Shown: positions 25,842-35,257, counted from the stretch's first letter. The stretch: DNA of 64,000 bases from PALSA-555 sp963821325 (GCA_963821325.1 CAWGDC010000002.1:186001-250000); one strand, 5' to 3'. The notes: a model not told the origin generated them from the letters alone. Made by a program: numbers and translations.

Positions 25842-26676
25842 TCAGCCCGCGGCTCGCAGCACCTTCTTGGGGTCCTGCTCGAGGTCGTGCAGCTTGGCGA
25901 TCATCTTGTCGAACGTCTCGTCGAACGAATGCTGCTTTCGCGCCCGCCGCAGCGGGTTGGCGAACGAGATGATCTGAGCGCCGACGAACTCGTGCCACGC
26001 CCCGAGCTCCTTGAGCTGGTCGGTGACGGCGCGCACGAGCCGATGCGCCTCGACCACCTTCGCGGCCGCGCTCCTCACGAATCGGGAGGCACTCGGCGAG
26101 GGGCCGATCCAGGTAGCTGTCGCAGCGGCGCAGGATCGGCTCGTAGGAGCTTCCCGCGAGGCGGCCGTACTGGGCGTACGCGAGTCCGAGCGTGACGTAG
26201 TGGGCGTGCTGGGTCGCGTCGACGACTTCCTCGTCATCCTCTGGGAGGGTGCCGCTGCTGTCGACCAGCTCGCGGTAGATCGAGAGGGCCACCGCTGAGC
26301 GCTCGCGGATGTTGGGCTCCTTCTCGACGTTGAGGGTCAGCATCCGACGTGCCGCCCGGCGGGGCGCGATGACCACGGGGACGCGACGCAAGCCGAGCTC
26401 TCGGGCGGCGAGCAGGCGGTGCTGGCCGTCGATGACGAGGTAGCCGTCCGTGTCCTCGCGTTCGACGACCACCAGGGGTGCGAGGAAGCCCACCCGGTCG
26501 ACGGATTCGACGACGCGCTTCACGTGCGTGTCACTGGCCTTCCGCTGGTGCGAGATCACCTCGAGGCTGGTGATCGGCACGACGGCGAACGCGAGGTTCG
26601 TCCGCTTCGCTGGGTCCTTGAAGTCGAGCCGGGCGTCCGAGGCCGAAGAGGATGGTCTCGCCACACGATCCGCCAC
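25842..26676 (-). CDS. Orphan ParB/sulfiredoxin-fold protein, one frameshift
   Basis: Residues from the start at 26676 show a ParB-like nuclease domain: VVPITSLEVISHQRKASDTHVKRVVESVDRVGFLAPLVVVER, DGYLVIDGQHRLLAARELGLRRVPVVI. The box DGQHR is the nucleotide-binding motif. After PLAECLPIRE the sensible sequence continues in another frame (AAAKVVEAHRLVRAVTDQLKELG... to KKVLRAAG), ending at 25842. No ParA or parS site is nearby, and the C-terminal half is not a partition HTH. Such orphans can be CTP-binding switches, nucleases or phage-type proteins. Confidence 0.75.
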
Positions 26677-26784
26677 TGCTGCGATCGTAGGTCAGCGTCC
26701 CGTCAGCGATCGCGACCGTCGCTGGCGCGCGCCGGGTTCGTCGGCACGTTCCCGGCGCCGCCAGGGTGACGCTTCTGGAGGGTG

Positions 26785-27174
26785 CTACCAGCTGCTGAGG
26801 AGGGCGTCGTTCGGGTTGTCGGGGTCGTACTTCACCGTGACCGCCTTGCCCTCGGACAGCCCCTTCAGCTGGCCGGGCAGCAGGCTCTGGTGAATCGTCG
26901 TCTTGTAGGGCTCGAGGCCTTCGGGCCGCACGGTGACGTCGATGTCGTGCTGGACCGCGCCCGACATGTCGGGTGTGCCGACGGCACGGAGCGCGAGGAT
27001 CTCGCCGGGGGCCGGCACGCCCGACTTCCCGATCTTGTTCACCATCTGGACGTGGGCCATGTCGGGCATGGCGCCCATGTCGGGCATGGCGCCCATCGGG
27101 GGGACATTCATGCCGGCACCACCCATCGAGGCCGCACCTTGGGCGGCCTGCCTCGCGTCCTTAAAGAGTCCCAT
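26785..27174 (-). CDS. Hypothetical protein with Met/Gly-rich repeat and beta domain
   Basis: 129 aa from the ATG at 27174, preceded by AGGAGG. The N-terminus is a low-complexity region containing MGAMPD repeated twice, encoded by a perfect 18-nt tandem duplication. The C-terminal part (about 45-129) reads as a small beta barrel: EILALRAVGTPDMSGAVQHDIDVTVRPEG, then GQLKGLSEGKAVTVKYDPDNPNDALLSSW, similar to domains fused to SHOCT regions in actinobacteria. No signal peptide. Function unknown. Confidence 0.75.
   Translation of the reverse strand: MGLFKDARQAAQGAASMGGAGMNVPPMGAMPDMGAMPDMAHVQMVNKIGKSGVPAPGEILALRAVGTPDMSGAVQHDIDVTVRPEGLEPYKTTIHQSLLPGQLKGLSEGKAVTVKYDPDNPNDALLSSW
27059..27094. repeat. 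Perfect 18-nt tandem duplication inside a coding region
   Basis: Two identical copies of ATGTCGGGCATGGCGCCC (27059-27076 and 27077-27094, plus strand). In the minus-strand gene they encode two copies of GAMPDM. Being a multiple of three, copy-number change would keep the frame. Confidence 0.9.
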
Positions 27175-27336
27175 CGTGTCCTCCTCGTTGATCCGGATCG
27201 GCCGTCGGGGCGCGACCACGTCGGGCGCGGCGTCGAACCGCGAGCTCCGACTGAGCACCAGGATGGCCACCGCGCCGGGCACGGCGACTGAGTAACCCCT
27301 ACTCATTTCGGCTCCCGTCGGGCGCCCTCCTGGCCG

Positions 27337-27675
27337 GTGCCGCGGGACGGAGACGGCGCCGGGGACGTGATCACCTGGACGTTCGACGGCGTCGTGCCGT
27401 GCGCCGACGAGCGGGTCATCGAGGCGTTTCGCCTCCTGGTCGTGGGCTCCCGGCGCGCACCGTGGGTGTGGGCCGGCGCCCGCTTGACGTCGAAGAAGCA
27501 GGACCGCACCCAGGTCAGCGTCGGGCGATCGAGCACGGTCGGCTCGCCGTTCGACAACGACACCGTCGTGTGCGGTGGGGCGTGCATCTTCCAGATCCAG
27601 AGCACCGAGGAGCCGGGATTGCGCTCGTTCCTCGACGAGGTGGCCGGGCGAGCCGCGGCCGCGACTGCCGGCTGA
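27337..27675 (+). CDS. Hypothetical small protein
   Basis: 112 aa (a GTG at 27367 giving VITWTFDGVVPCADERVIEAF is an equally likely start). The sequence has mixed alpha/beta character, RLLVVGSRRAPWVWAGARLTSKKQDRTQVSV and IFQIQSTEEPGLRSFLDEVAGRA, and reads like a compact PH-type or similar fold. It is divergent from the Met-rich gene with a gap of about 160 nt. No family recognised. Confidence 0.55.
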   Translation: MPRDGDGAGDVITWTFDGVVPCADERVIEAFRLLVVGSRRAPWVWAGARLTSKKQDRTQVSVGRSSTVGSPFDNDTVVCGGACIFQIQSTEEPGLRSFLDEVAGRAAAATAG

Positions 27676-27733
27676 CGCCGGAGCGCCCTCGAGTGCGCCG
27701 GCCGCATCGGGGCTCGCGCCGCGAGCCGGTCCG

Positions 27734-28363
27734 TCAGGGTCCGGCGCGGCGGGCCCACACCGCGTACAGCGGATCACCGCGGTGGTCGGCCGGTGTGCGG
27801 CGCGTCCCCGTGACGCTGCCCCAGCCGGTCGAGTGCCGGAAGTAGGTCGCGACGATGTCGAGGTGCGCGTCGTCGCTCGAGGCGAGCCATCCCCGGATGG
27901 CCTTCGTGGGAAAGCATCGGTTCGAGAAGGTGCACACGAACGGCGCGTCCGGTCGCAGGACGCGGGCCACGTCGTCGAACACCTCGAGGGGCCGCACCAG
28001 ATAGTCCACCGACACGCAGCAAGTGGCCGCGTCAAACGTCGCGTCGGGAAACGGGAGCGCCGGGTCTCGGTTGAGGTCGTGGACCACCCGTTGGTGAGCA
28101 TCCGGGTTCCGCTCGAGCTCCTCGGCGTTCATCCCGAGGACGACGAGACGCTCGGGGCGAGCGCGGAAGTGCGACACCCACGACGAGCAGACGTCGAGCA
28201 CCTCGCCGGTCAGGCCGAGCTCGTCGTAGAGGTCGCTGACCGCCTCGATGGCTGGCTCATCGAGGTGCTCCACCAGCCGGGGCGGCAGGTAGAAGCGGTC
28301 GTCGGGCGCGTCGTCCGCCCGGCTGAAGAAGTCGTCGGGATACTCGGCGTAGCGGGCGTCCAT
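27734..28363 (-). CDS. Class I SAM-dependent methyltransferase-like protein
   Basis: 209 aa. The Rossmann-type core shows LTGEVLDVCSSWVSHFRARPERLVVLGMN (motif I region, about 52-80), VVHDLNRDPALPFPDATFDAATCCVSVDYLVRPLEVFDDVARVLRPDAPFVCTFSNRCFPTKAI. The glycine loop is replaced by CSSWVSH, as in a conserved bacterial subfamily with this exact pattern. Substrate unknown. It is followed, after a short gap on the upstream side, by the cyclic-nucleotide-binding gene on the same strand. Confidence 0.82.
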   Translation of the reverse strand: MDARYAEYPDDFFSRADDAPDDRFYLPPRLVEHLDEPAIEAVSDLYDELGLTGEVLDVCSSWVSHFRARPERLVVLGMNAEELERNPDAHQRVVHDLNRDPALPFPDATFDAATCCVSVDYLVRPLEVFDDVARVLRPDAPFVCTFSNRCFPTKAIRGWLASSDDAHLDIVATYFRHSTGWGSVTGTRRTPADHRGDPLYAVWARRAGP

Positions 28364-28385
28364 TCGTCAACGCCCACCCGACGAC

Positions 28386-28811
28386 TCAGGCGTGGCCGTC
28401 GAGCTCGTGGAGCCGTGTCGCCATCCCGGCGAGGAGGACGTCGCGCAGCGAGCCGATCTCGCCGAGGAGCTCGCGGAACGAGGTGCGCGACACGGACACG
28501 GCGGTCGTGTCGGAGGTCGCCGTCACGGTCGCGTTGCGGGGTGCGGGGTCGAACAGGGCGAGCTCGCCGAAGTAGTCACCCGGTCCGAGCTCCGCGACGG
28601 GCCGACCCGCCCGCGTCACCTGCACGGTCCCCCCCGTGATGACGAAGAACTGGCTGCCCGCTTCACCCTCCCGGATGATGTCGTGCCCATGCGGCACGGT
28701 GATCGTCACGCCGAGCTCGGCGATCCGGTCGATGTCCTCCTGCGAGCAGGAGCGCAGCATCGGGACCCTTTGCAGGTACGTCGTGTACAGCGCCTGATCG
28801 TGCTCGGGCAT
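28386..28811 (-). CDS. Cyclic-nucleotide-binding domain protein
   Basis: 141 aa from the ATG at 28811. A single CNB (CAP_ED) domain: VPHGHDIIREGEAGSQFFVITGGTVQVTRAGRPVAELGPGDYFGELALFDPAPRNATVTA. The phosphate-binding cassette FGELALFDPAPRNATV is intact, with the Glu and Arg that contact cAMP or cGMP. There is no DNA-binding HTH, so it is not a CRP regulator on its own; it may sense cAMP and interact with a partner. Confidence 0.88.
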   Translation of the reverse strand: MPEHDQALYTTYLQRVPMLRSCSQEDIDRIAELGVTITVPHGHDIIREGEAGSQFFVITGGTVQVTRAGRPVAELGPGDYFGELALFDPAPRNATVTATSDTTAVSVSRTSFRELLGEIGSLRDVLLAGMATRLHELDGHA

Positions 28812-28864
28812 GGTCTCGCTCCGTTGGGCAGGCGAAGGGTACGCCGCGCCGCCGAGACGGGCGG

Positions 28865-29401
28865 TCAGAGCCAGCCGACGCGCGCGCTCTCCAGCTGCTC
28901 GTCGGGGGATCGGGCGAGCCGCCCTTCGCGCACGCCGGCGAGCAGCGCACGCGTGGTCGCCATGATCTCGGGGACGGCCGCGCGGAGCTGCTCGGCGTCG
29001 CGGTCGGTGATGACGCCCGGATCGAGGTCTGCGCCCGCCACCAGGATTCGGAGTTCGCCGAGGCGGTCGGCGACGAAGCCGAGCGGGTCGGAGCTCATCG
29101 CCGCGTCGAACTGCCGGGAGCCGGGCTCCCAGCCACGCATCTTGGGGTGGTGGTGGGTGCGGTCCCAGGTGCCGGGGCCGCCGGCGACGGACTCGAGCAG
29201 ATCGGCCCGCCAGATCGGGCGATCGACCAGGATCGGCTGCGACGCGTAGATCGAACCCTCCGTGGGTCGAGAGGCCAGGAGGCGCACCTCGAGGCGCACG
29301 CCGCGCTCGGCCCCTTCTTGGCCGGGGCCCGGCCGCGGGTCGACGAAGTAGAGGTCGCCGACCGCGACCCCGACGTTCTCGAAGCCGAACACGTGCAGCA
29401 T
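28865..29401 (-). CDS. Conserved hypothetical protein
   Basis: 178 aa. A beta-rich first half (LHVFGFENVGVAVGDLYFVDPRPGPGQEGAERGVRLEVRLLASRP) contains IYASQPILVDRPIWRADLLESVAGGPGTWDRTHHHPKM, with several His, then a helical second half. Looks like a soluble cytosolic protein. I know no function. It lies upstream of the CNB gene on the same strand, with a 53-nt gap, and is divergent from the acyl-CoA synthetase. Confidence 0.6.
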   Translation of the reverse strand: MLHVFGFENVGVAVGDLYFVDPRPGPGQEGAERGVRLEVRLLASRPTEGSIYASQPILVDRPIWRADLLESVAGGPGTWDRTHHHPKMRGWEPGSRQFDAAMSSDPLGFVADRLGELRILVAGADLDPGVITDRDAEQLRAAVPEIMATTRALLAGVREGRLARSPDEQLESARVGWL

Positions 29402-29496
29402 CAGTCACTCCAAGGTTCGGGTTCGGCCAGCATAGGCAGCGCGTCGCCCGCGGAGCCCAGCAGACCGCGTCGGTCAGCGCGAAGATCGCGAGTGTC

Positions 29497-31044
29497 ATGG
29501 CAGTGGGGGAGCCGAGCGAACGCCAGCGGGACTGCACTAAGGCGGGGATGGCCGTCGCCCACTGGGCGCAGCACGACCCGTCGCGGCTCGCGGTCATCTC
29601 CGCCAACGGAGATCGGACCTTCGCGCAGCTCAACCGGCGCGCGAACCAGCTCGCGCGTGTGCTGCGCGCTGCCGGCCTGGAGCCGGGCGACGGCGTGGCG
29701 CTGCTCTGCCGCAACCGGCCCGAGTTCGCCGAGACCTGGGCCGCGTGTCAGCGGGCGGGGTTGCGGTTCACGACGATCAACTGGCACCTGACCCGCGACG
29801 AGGTCGCGTACATCGTCGAGGACTCGCACGCCGGAGCGCTGATCGTCGACAGCCGCCTGGGCGACGCGGTGCGGGACCTGCCGACCTCGTACCTCCGGGT
29901 GCGTCTCGCCATCGGCGGCCCGATCGACGGGTTCGCGGCCTACGACACCACGCTCGAGGCTGCGCCGGACACCGATCTTCCCGACCCGGTGCCGGGGACC
30001 CTGATGCTCTACACGTCCGGGACGACCGGTCGGCCGAAGGGCGTATGGAAGCCGGAGTCACATCCCCGCGTCGAGAATCTCGCCGGGTATCAGGCGGGCG
30101 ACGTCCACCTCTGCACCGGGCCGCTGTACCACACCGCCCCGCTCACCATCTCGCTCGCCGCGCCGCTCCAGAACGGCGCGACGGTCGTGATGATGGACGA
30201 GTGGGATGGCGAGGACACGCTGCGCCTCATCGACCAGCACCATGTCACGCACACCCACATGGTGCCGACGATGTTCCACCGACTGCTACGCCTCGACGAT
30301 GACATCCGGGCCCGCCACGACCTCGGCTCCCTGCGGCTCGTGGTGCACGGCGCCGCGCCGTGCCCGGTCGAGGTCAAGCGCGCCATGATCGAGTGGTTCG
30401 GCCCGGTGCTCGTCGAGTACTACGCCGCCACCGAAGGGGCGGGCACCTTGGTCGATTCCGTGACGTGGCTCGCCCGGCCCGGCACCGTCGGCCGACCAGC
30501 CCACCGCGGGCACATCAAGGTCGGTGACGAGGATGCCCAGGAGATGCCGCGCGACCAGGCCGGGCTCGTGTGGCTGCGCTCGCTGCCGGGCGAGCGCTTC
30601 GAGTACTTCCGCGACAGCGCCAAGACGGACCGCACCTACCGCGGCGAGTACTTCACCCTCGGCGACGTCGGCTACCTCGACGACGACGGATACCTGTTCA
30701 TCACCGACCGGGACGCCAACGTCGTGATCTCCGGTGGCGTGAACATCTACCCGGCCGAGGTCGATGCCGTGCTGCTGGCCCATCCGGCGGTCGCGGACGC
30801 CGCCGCCTTCGGTGTCCCGAACGACGAATGGGGCGAAGAGCTCACAGCCCTCGTCGAGCTCCGACCCGGGTCGAGTCCGTCTCCCGCGCTGAGCGAGGAG
30901 CTCCAAGCCTTCTGCCGAGCCCGCCTCGCCCGGTTCAAGTGCCCTCGCTCCATCGCGTTCGTGGACCGGCTCCCACGAGACGACAACGGCAAGGTCTACA
31001 AGCGCCTCTTACGCGCCCGGTCTCGTCCGGGCGGCGACGGCTGA
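29497..31044 (+). CDS. Acyl-CoA synthetase / AMP-dependent ligase
   Basis: 515 aa. ANL-superfamily motifs in order: LMLYTSGTTGRPKGV (ATP-binding loop), VLVEYYAATEGAG, YFTLGDVGYLDDDGYLFITDRDANVVISGGVNIYPAEVD, and the C-terminal catalytic Lys in LPRDDNGKVYKRLL. It activates a carboxylic acid with ATP and CoA; FadD-like enzymes of this length usually take fatty acids or aryl/steroid acids. A downstream ATG (MAVAHWAQHDPS) is an alternative start. Stands alone. Confidence 0.9.
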   Translation: MAVGEPSERQRDCTKAGMAVAHWAQHDPSRLAVISANGDRTFAQLNRRANQLARVLRAAGLEPGDGVALLCRNRPEFAETWAACQRAGLRFTTINWHLTRDEVAYIVEDSHAGALIVDSRLGDAVRDLPTSYLRVRLAIGGPIDGFAAYDTTLEAAPDTDLPDPVPGTLMLYTSGTTGRPKGVWKPESHPRVENLAGYQAGDVHLCTGPLYHTAPLTISLAAPLQNGATVVMMDEWDGEDTLRLIDQHHVTHTHMVPTMFHRLLRLDDDIRARHDLGSLRLVVHGAAPCPVEVKRAMIEWFGPVLVEYYAATEGAGTLVDSVTWLARPGTVGRPAHRGHIKVGDEDAQEMPRDQAGLVWLRSLPGERFEYFRDSAKTDRTYRGEYFTLGDVGYLDDDGYLFITDRDANVVISGGVNIYPAEVDAVLLAHPAVADAAAFGVPNDEWGEELTALVELRPGSSPSPALSEELQAFCRARLARFKCPRSIAFVDRLPRDDNGKVYKRLLRARSRPGGDG

Positions 31045-31274
31045 GCGGGTCGCTCCACCTCAGGGAGTCCGCCGTCCCCGATGACCTGCGCTTCCACGGT
31101 CGTGCCGCAGTGCCGGCAGGAGTGCTGATGCCGGGCACCGGGTCGCAAGTCGCTCGGCGTCGTGTCCTCGTCGATCTCCGTCCAGGTCGCACCACAGCGG
31201 GTGCAGCACACCCGGTAGTCGACGGTATGCAGCACATGGGCCACGGGGTGCCCTCCTGGTGTGCTGACCAGCAT
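30996..31274 (-). CDS. Small zinc-ribbon protein
   Basis: 92 aa from the ATG at 31274. Two CxxC pairs, CTRC in YRVCCTRCGATW and CRHC in HSCRHCGTTVEAQ, are spaced about 30 residues apart, forming a probable zinc ribbon. The remainder is charged and Pro-rich. Its 3' end overlaps the end of the acyl-CoA synthetase in the convergent orientation. Annotation rests on the Cys pattern. Confidence 0.55.
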   Translation of the reverse strand: MLVSTPGGHPVAHVLHTVDYRVCCTRCGATWTEIDEDTTPSDLRPGARHQHSCRHCGTTVEAQVIGDGGLPEVERPAQPSPPGRDRARKRRL

Positions 31275-31315
31275 GACGGAACCGGCACCGCGAAACTGGG
31301 ATACCGCAGCGTCCG

Positions 31316-33187
31316 TCACCGATCGTCGGTCGGTGCCCCGCGTCGCGCGTGCCCGCGTCGGCGTCCCCGCACGCTCGCGTCGAGCGTCACCTTGCGCAGC
31401 CGAACCGACTGGGGTGTGACCTCGACGCACTCGTCGGGTGTCACGAACTCGAGGGACTGCTCGAGCGACATCGCTCGGGGCGGGGCGAGGCGGACGAGCT
31501 CGTCCGCGGACGCCGCCCGATGATTGGTGAGCTTCTTCTCGCGCGTCGGGTTCACGTCGATGTCCTCGGATCGGGAGCTCTCCCCGATGATCATCCCCTC
31601 GTACACCTCGACGCCGGGCCCGACGAAGAGCTCGCCGCGCTCCTGGAGGTTCATCAGCGAGTAGGCGGTCGTCGCCCCGGCGCGGTCAGCGACGAGACTG
31701 CCGGTCCGCCGCGGGCGCAGCTCGCCCTGCCACGGCTCGTACCGGTCGAAGACGTGGTGCAGGAGACCGGTGCCCTTCGTCTCGGTCAGGAACTCGGTGC
31801 GGAACCCCACCAGGCCGCGGGCGGGCACGAGGTACTCCATTCGCACCCAGCCGCTCCCATGGTTGACCATCGCTTCGAGGCGACCCTTGCGGCATGGCGA
31901 GCAGCTGCGTGGTCACGCCCAGGTGGTCGTCGGGGACGTCGATCGCGACGCGCTCGACGGGCTCGTGCAGCCGCCCGTCGATCTCGCGGGTGACGACCTC
32001 GGGTTGCCCGACGGTCAGCTCGAACCCCTCGCGGCGCATGGTCTCGACGAGCACGGCGAGCTGGAGCTCCCCTCGACCGCGCACCTCCCACGCGTCCGGC
32101 CGCTCCGTGGCGAGGACGCGCAGCGAGACGTTGCCGACCAGCTCACTGTCGAGCCGGCTCTTCACGAGCCGGGCGGTGAGCTTCTGGCCCTCGCGTCCGC
32201 TGAGCGGCGACGTGTTGACCCCGATCGTGACCGAGAGGCTCGGCTCGTCCACATGGATCACCGGCAGCGCGATCGGATGCTCGACGTCGGCGAGCGTCTC
32301 GCCGATCGTCACGTCGGACAGTCCGGCGATCGCCGCCACCTCGCCCGGCCCCACGGAATCCGCGTCGACCCGGTCCAGTGCCTCCGTGACGTACAGCTGG
32401 GTGATCCGGACCGGCTCGATGGTGCCGTCGGCGCGGCACCAGGCCACGAGCTCCCCGCGGCGCAGGGTGCCGTGGCGGATCCGGCAGAGGGCGATGCGAC
32501 CGACGTACGGCGACGCGTCGAGGTTCGTGACGAGCGCCTGCATCGGGTGGTCGGGGTCGTAGCAGGGAGCGGGGATGTGCTCGAGGAGCAGCTCGAGCAA
32601 GGGCTTGAGCCCACCCTCGCTGGCCGTGTCGGTCAGGTGCAGGTCCGGATCGGTCGGATCGAGTGACGCCCGGCCGGTGCGAGCGTTGCAGTAGACGATC
32701 GGGAACCCGATCTGGTGCTCGTCCGCGTCGAGGTCGAGGAAGAGCTCCTCGACCTCGTGCACGACCTCCGCGACTCGGGCGTCGCTGCGGTCGACCTTGT
32801 TCACGACGAGGACGACGGGCAGGCCGGCCTCGAGGGTCTTGCGCAGGACGAAGCGGGTCTGGGGCAGCGGGCCCTCGGCGGCGTCCACGAGCAGGAGCAC
32901 CCCGTCCACCATCGTGAGCCCCCGCTCCACCTCACCACCGAAGTCGGCGTGACCGGGGGTGTCGACGATGTTGATCTTGACGCCGCCGTAGCGCACGGCG
33001 GTGTTCTTCGCCAGGATCGTGATGCCCTTCTCGCGCTCGAGATCCGTCGAGTCGAGGACCCGGTCGATCAGCTGCTCGTGCGCTTGGAACGCGCCCGTCT
33101 GGCGCAGCATCGCGTCGACGAGGGTCGTCTTCCCGTGATCGACGTGAGCCACGATGGCCACGTTGCGGATGTCGTCGCGCGCGGCAT
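31316..33187 (-). CDS. typA: Ribosome-associated GTPase TypA/BipA, two frameshifts
   Basis: Translational GTPase with AHVDHGKTT (G1), DTPGHADF (G3) and NKVD (G4) intact. The first frame runs from a GTG near 33161 to about 31893; then the family sequence (RLEAMVNHGSGWVRMEYLVPARGLVGFRTEFL...) continues in the next frame to 31316. The break is one extra C after the codon ATG in LLAM. At the N-terminus, removing two bases from CGCGCG near 33178 would give MPRDDIRNVAIVAHVDHGK from an ATG at 33187, preceded by GGAAAG. TypA acts in cold and stress ribosome assembly. Both breaks may be assembly errors. Confidence 0.85.
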
Positions 33188-33509
33188 GGAAGGTCTTTCC
33201 GGCCGGGGGAACCGTCCCAAGTGTACGCGTCGCACGTCCCGAGATCGTGTCGAAACCGGCGCGTCCGCGACGTGCGCGCCGAAGCCCCGGCCCGGACGGG
33301 CACCGGTCCGGGTGGGCGGTTGGCGGACCGGCCGGCGCTCGGTGCTCTCGGCCCAGGTGGTCAGCCGGCGTGACCCCGCGGCTCCGTCGTCAGGGCCGAT
33401 ACTGGGTCGATGCGGGCTGGGATTCGTCGCCGCCGCGCCGGGCGTCGGCGGGACAGCAGCTGCGGCCCGCGGCTGGGCGCCGCGCCGCCGACGGCGGTGC
33501 CTGGCGTGC

Positions 33510-34370
33510 GTGGCGGTCACCCTCGTCGCGGCCCCGCTGCTCACGGCCGCCGTCCGAGCGCCGCGGGCCGGGGCGTCGAGCGCGAGCGCCTTCTGCGCGG
33601 CGATCCGCGTGTTCAACGCCCTCCGTCCGACGTCGCGCGCCGAGTCGGTGAGCGCGCTGCAGAACCTCGCCCACGCGTCACCGACCGAGGTGCGCAAGGC
33701 GCTGCAGGCCATCGCCCGGGCGGTCCACGCCGGCGACCCGCAGGCGGTGCTGACCCAAGCGAGTGGCGCGCAGGCGAGCGAGACCGACGCGCTCGACCAG
33801 GAGGCGACCACCGTGTTGCGGGACGCCGACGGGTCGTGTCACGCCACGGTGAACTTCCTCGCCGCGTTGCCGACGGGGCTCTCGGACCAACGGGTGGCAC
33901 CCCGCGTCTGGGGCCGGACGGTCTGCAACCGGCTGGTCGACTGGGGCGAGCACCTGATGAACGCCGGCAACAGCCTGCTGACACCGGCGGGCGGCGTCAC
34001 CGTCACGCTGCCCGAGGTGCAGACCGAGCTGTCCGACTTCCTCGACACGTCGATCCTGCGGACCCAGGAGCTCGTCAACGACATCGACGATGCCGGGACC
34101 CCCAACGTGGCCCAGGGGCACGCCATCGCGACGTACATCCGCACGGGTGTCGTGCAGGCGCAGCGCACCTTCGTGGCGGCTCAGCCGACCATACGGGCCC
34201 TCCCGGACGATCCGCACGCCTTCCAGGTCGCGACCCAGGCGCTCGTGCAGACGCTCGATGACACGGGTCGGCGCGTCGCGGCGTTGATGCACGACGCCGA
34301 GCTGCAGTACAAGGTCCGGGCGCTCAGTGCCGCGCTCGCGGCCGAGCCGGCGTGCGTCGGCGTTCGCTGA
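33510..34370 (+). CDS. Hypothetical exported protein
   Basis: About 286 aa from a GTG at 33510; the true start is uncertain because the upstream frame is open and Arg-rich (RRRRRCLACVAVTLVAAPLLTAAV looks like a signal peptide with a basic head). The mature part is mostly alpha-helical with four Cys (FCAAIRVFNALRP, SCHATVNFLAALP, VWGRTVCNRLVDWGEHLMNAG, EPACVGVR), probably two disulfides. Family not recognised. Convergent with csp copy 2. Confidence 0.6.
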   Translation: MAVTLVAAPLLTAAVRAPRAGASSASAFCAAIRVFNALRPTSRAESVSALQNLAHASPTEVRKALQAIARAVHAGDPQAVLTQASGAQASETDALDQEATTVLRDADGSCHATVNFLAALPTGLSDQRVAPRVWGRTVCNRLVDWGEHLMNAGNSLLTPAGGVTVTLPEVQTELSDFLDTSILRTQELVNDIDDAGTPNVAQGHAIATYIRTGVVQAQRTFVAAQPTIRALPDDPHAFQVATQALVQTLDDTGRRVAALMHDAELQYKVRALSAALAAEPACVGVR

Positions 34371-34431
34371 GCGGTGCTGCCGAGTGCGGTGGTTGCTGCT
34401 CGCCGACGGTTGCCGGCGGCGCAGCGGCGAA

Positions 34432-34463
34432 GGCTGCGGTGGGCCGATGCGCCCACCGCAGCC
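34432..34463 (-). terminator. Strong hairpin, csp copy 2 terminator
   Basis: A perfect 13-bp inverted repeat (GGCTGCGGTGGGC / GCCCACCGCAGCC) with a 6-nt loop begins 9 nt beyond the csp2 stop codon. It is symmetric and would also serve the convergent gene ending at 34370. No T-tract follows, as often in high-GC genomes. Confidence 0.7.
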
Positions 34464-34471
34464 CCCGTCCG

Positions 34472-34672
34472 TTAGATCGGACGAACGTTCTGAGCTTCGT
34501 CGCCCTTGCGACCCGGGCCGACGTCGAACTCGACGCGCTGACCCTCGTGGAGGGTCTTGAAGCCCGTACCCTGAATCGCGGAGAAGTGGACGAACACGTC
34601 GTCCGCGCCTTCGCGGGAGATGAAGCCATAGCCCTTTTGTTCGTTGAAGAACTTCACTGTGCCTGTTGCCAA
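34472..34672 (-). CDS. Cold-shock protein, CspA family (copy 2), TTG start
   Basis: 66 aa starting at a TTG (34672), aligned with the GTG of copy 1. RNP1 (KGYGFI) and RNP2 (VFVHF) are both present. It differs from copy 1 at about a dozen positions (for example NEQKG for NDQKG and HEGQRVEFDVGPGRKG for QEGQNVEFDVGRGQKG). An AAGGAC lies upstream of the start. Nucleic-acid chaperone. Followed by a strong hairpin. Confidence 0.93.
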   Translation of the reverse strand: MATGTVKFFNEQKGYGFISREGADDVFVHFSAIQGTGFKTLHEGQRVEFDVGPGRKGDEAQNVRPI

Positions 34673-34711
34673 CGGATTCGCGTCCTTCTTGCTTGTTTGC
34701 TTGTCTGATTG

Positions 34712-34756
34712 CCGGGACGGTCCACTGACACGGCCTCGGTGCCCGCCAGTGTACGA
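34712..34756 (-). promoter_or_regulatory. Shared csp promoter/leader element (copy 2)
   Basis: Counterpart of 3794-3838. On the minus strand it runs from TCGTACACT (-10-like TACACT at 34753-34748), through CCGAGG, CGTGTCA and GGACCGTCCCGG, the two copies offset by only single-base shifts. The spacing to the start codon is similar in both genes. Confidence 0.55.
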
Positions 34757-35257
34757 AAAGGTCGCGCGCGTCTCAAGCGCGGTGAGGGCGACGCCGCACG
34801 GCGAGACTTCGTCGCTGTGAGTACCGCCGAACCAGCGGTCGGCCACGTCGACATAGGGGTGGGCTACCCTTGGTTGAGCATCGAATCTGAGCCCTCCGGC
34901 GCTCTTGGACCCGTGGGGGTCGAATGAGGGACTGGTCGGCTTGGACGCGATCGCGAGCGTTGGGTCGCGTCGATCCTGGGGTGATGGATCGACTGCTCGC
35001 ACACCCGCGCGGGTAGCCAGCGAACCCAGCGGCTCATGGTGAGCCGCGTGCGCGTCGCCGTCCTGAGGGGCGGTGGCTCCCAGGATCGTCGCCCTGGTTG
35101 TGGGCTCCCGTTCATCTACCGGTGCATCAATGGCCGCGCACCGCGCACGTGCCCACGCTCCGGTCGCTTCGACGTCCCGGGATCGCGTCGATCGTCTGCA
35201 TCATCGGTGGGCGCCCGCGCTCCACGGCGGCCGGCTGGAACTCCTCGAACGTCCCGG
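34757..35257. other. Intergenic stretch without a recognised gene (501 nt)
   Basis: It lies between the csp2 promoter and the end of the nitroreductase gene. Open frames exist on both strands, but none encodes a recognisable domain. A short palindrome GCTCA-TGG-TGAGC occurs near 35032-35044. Nothing else stands out. Confidence 0.45.
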
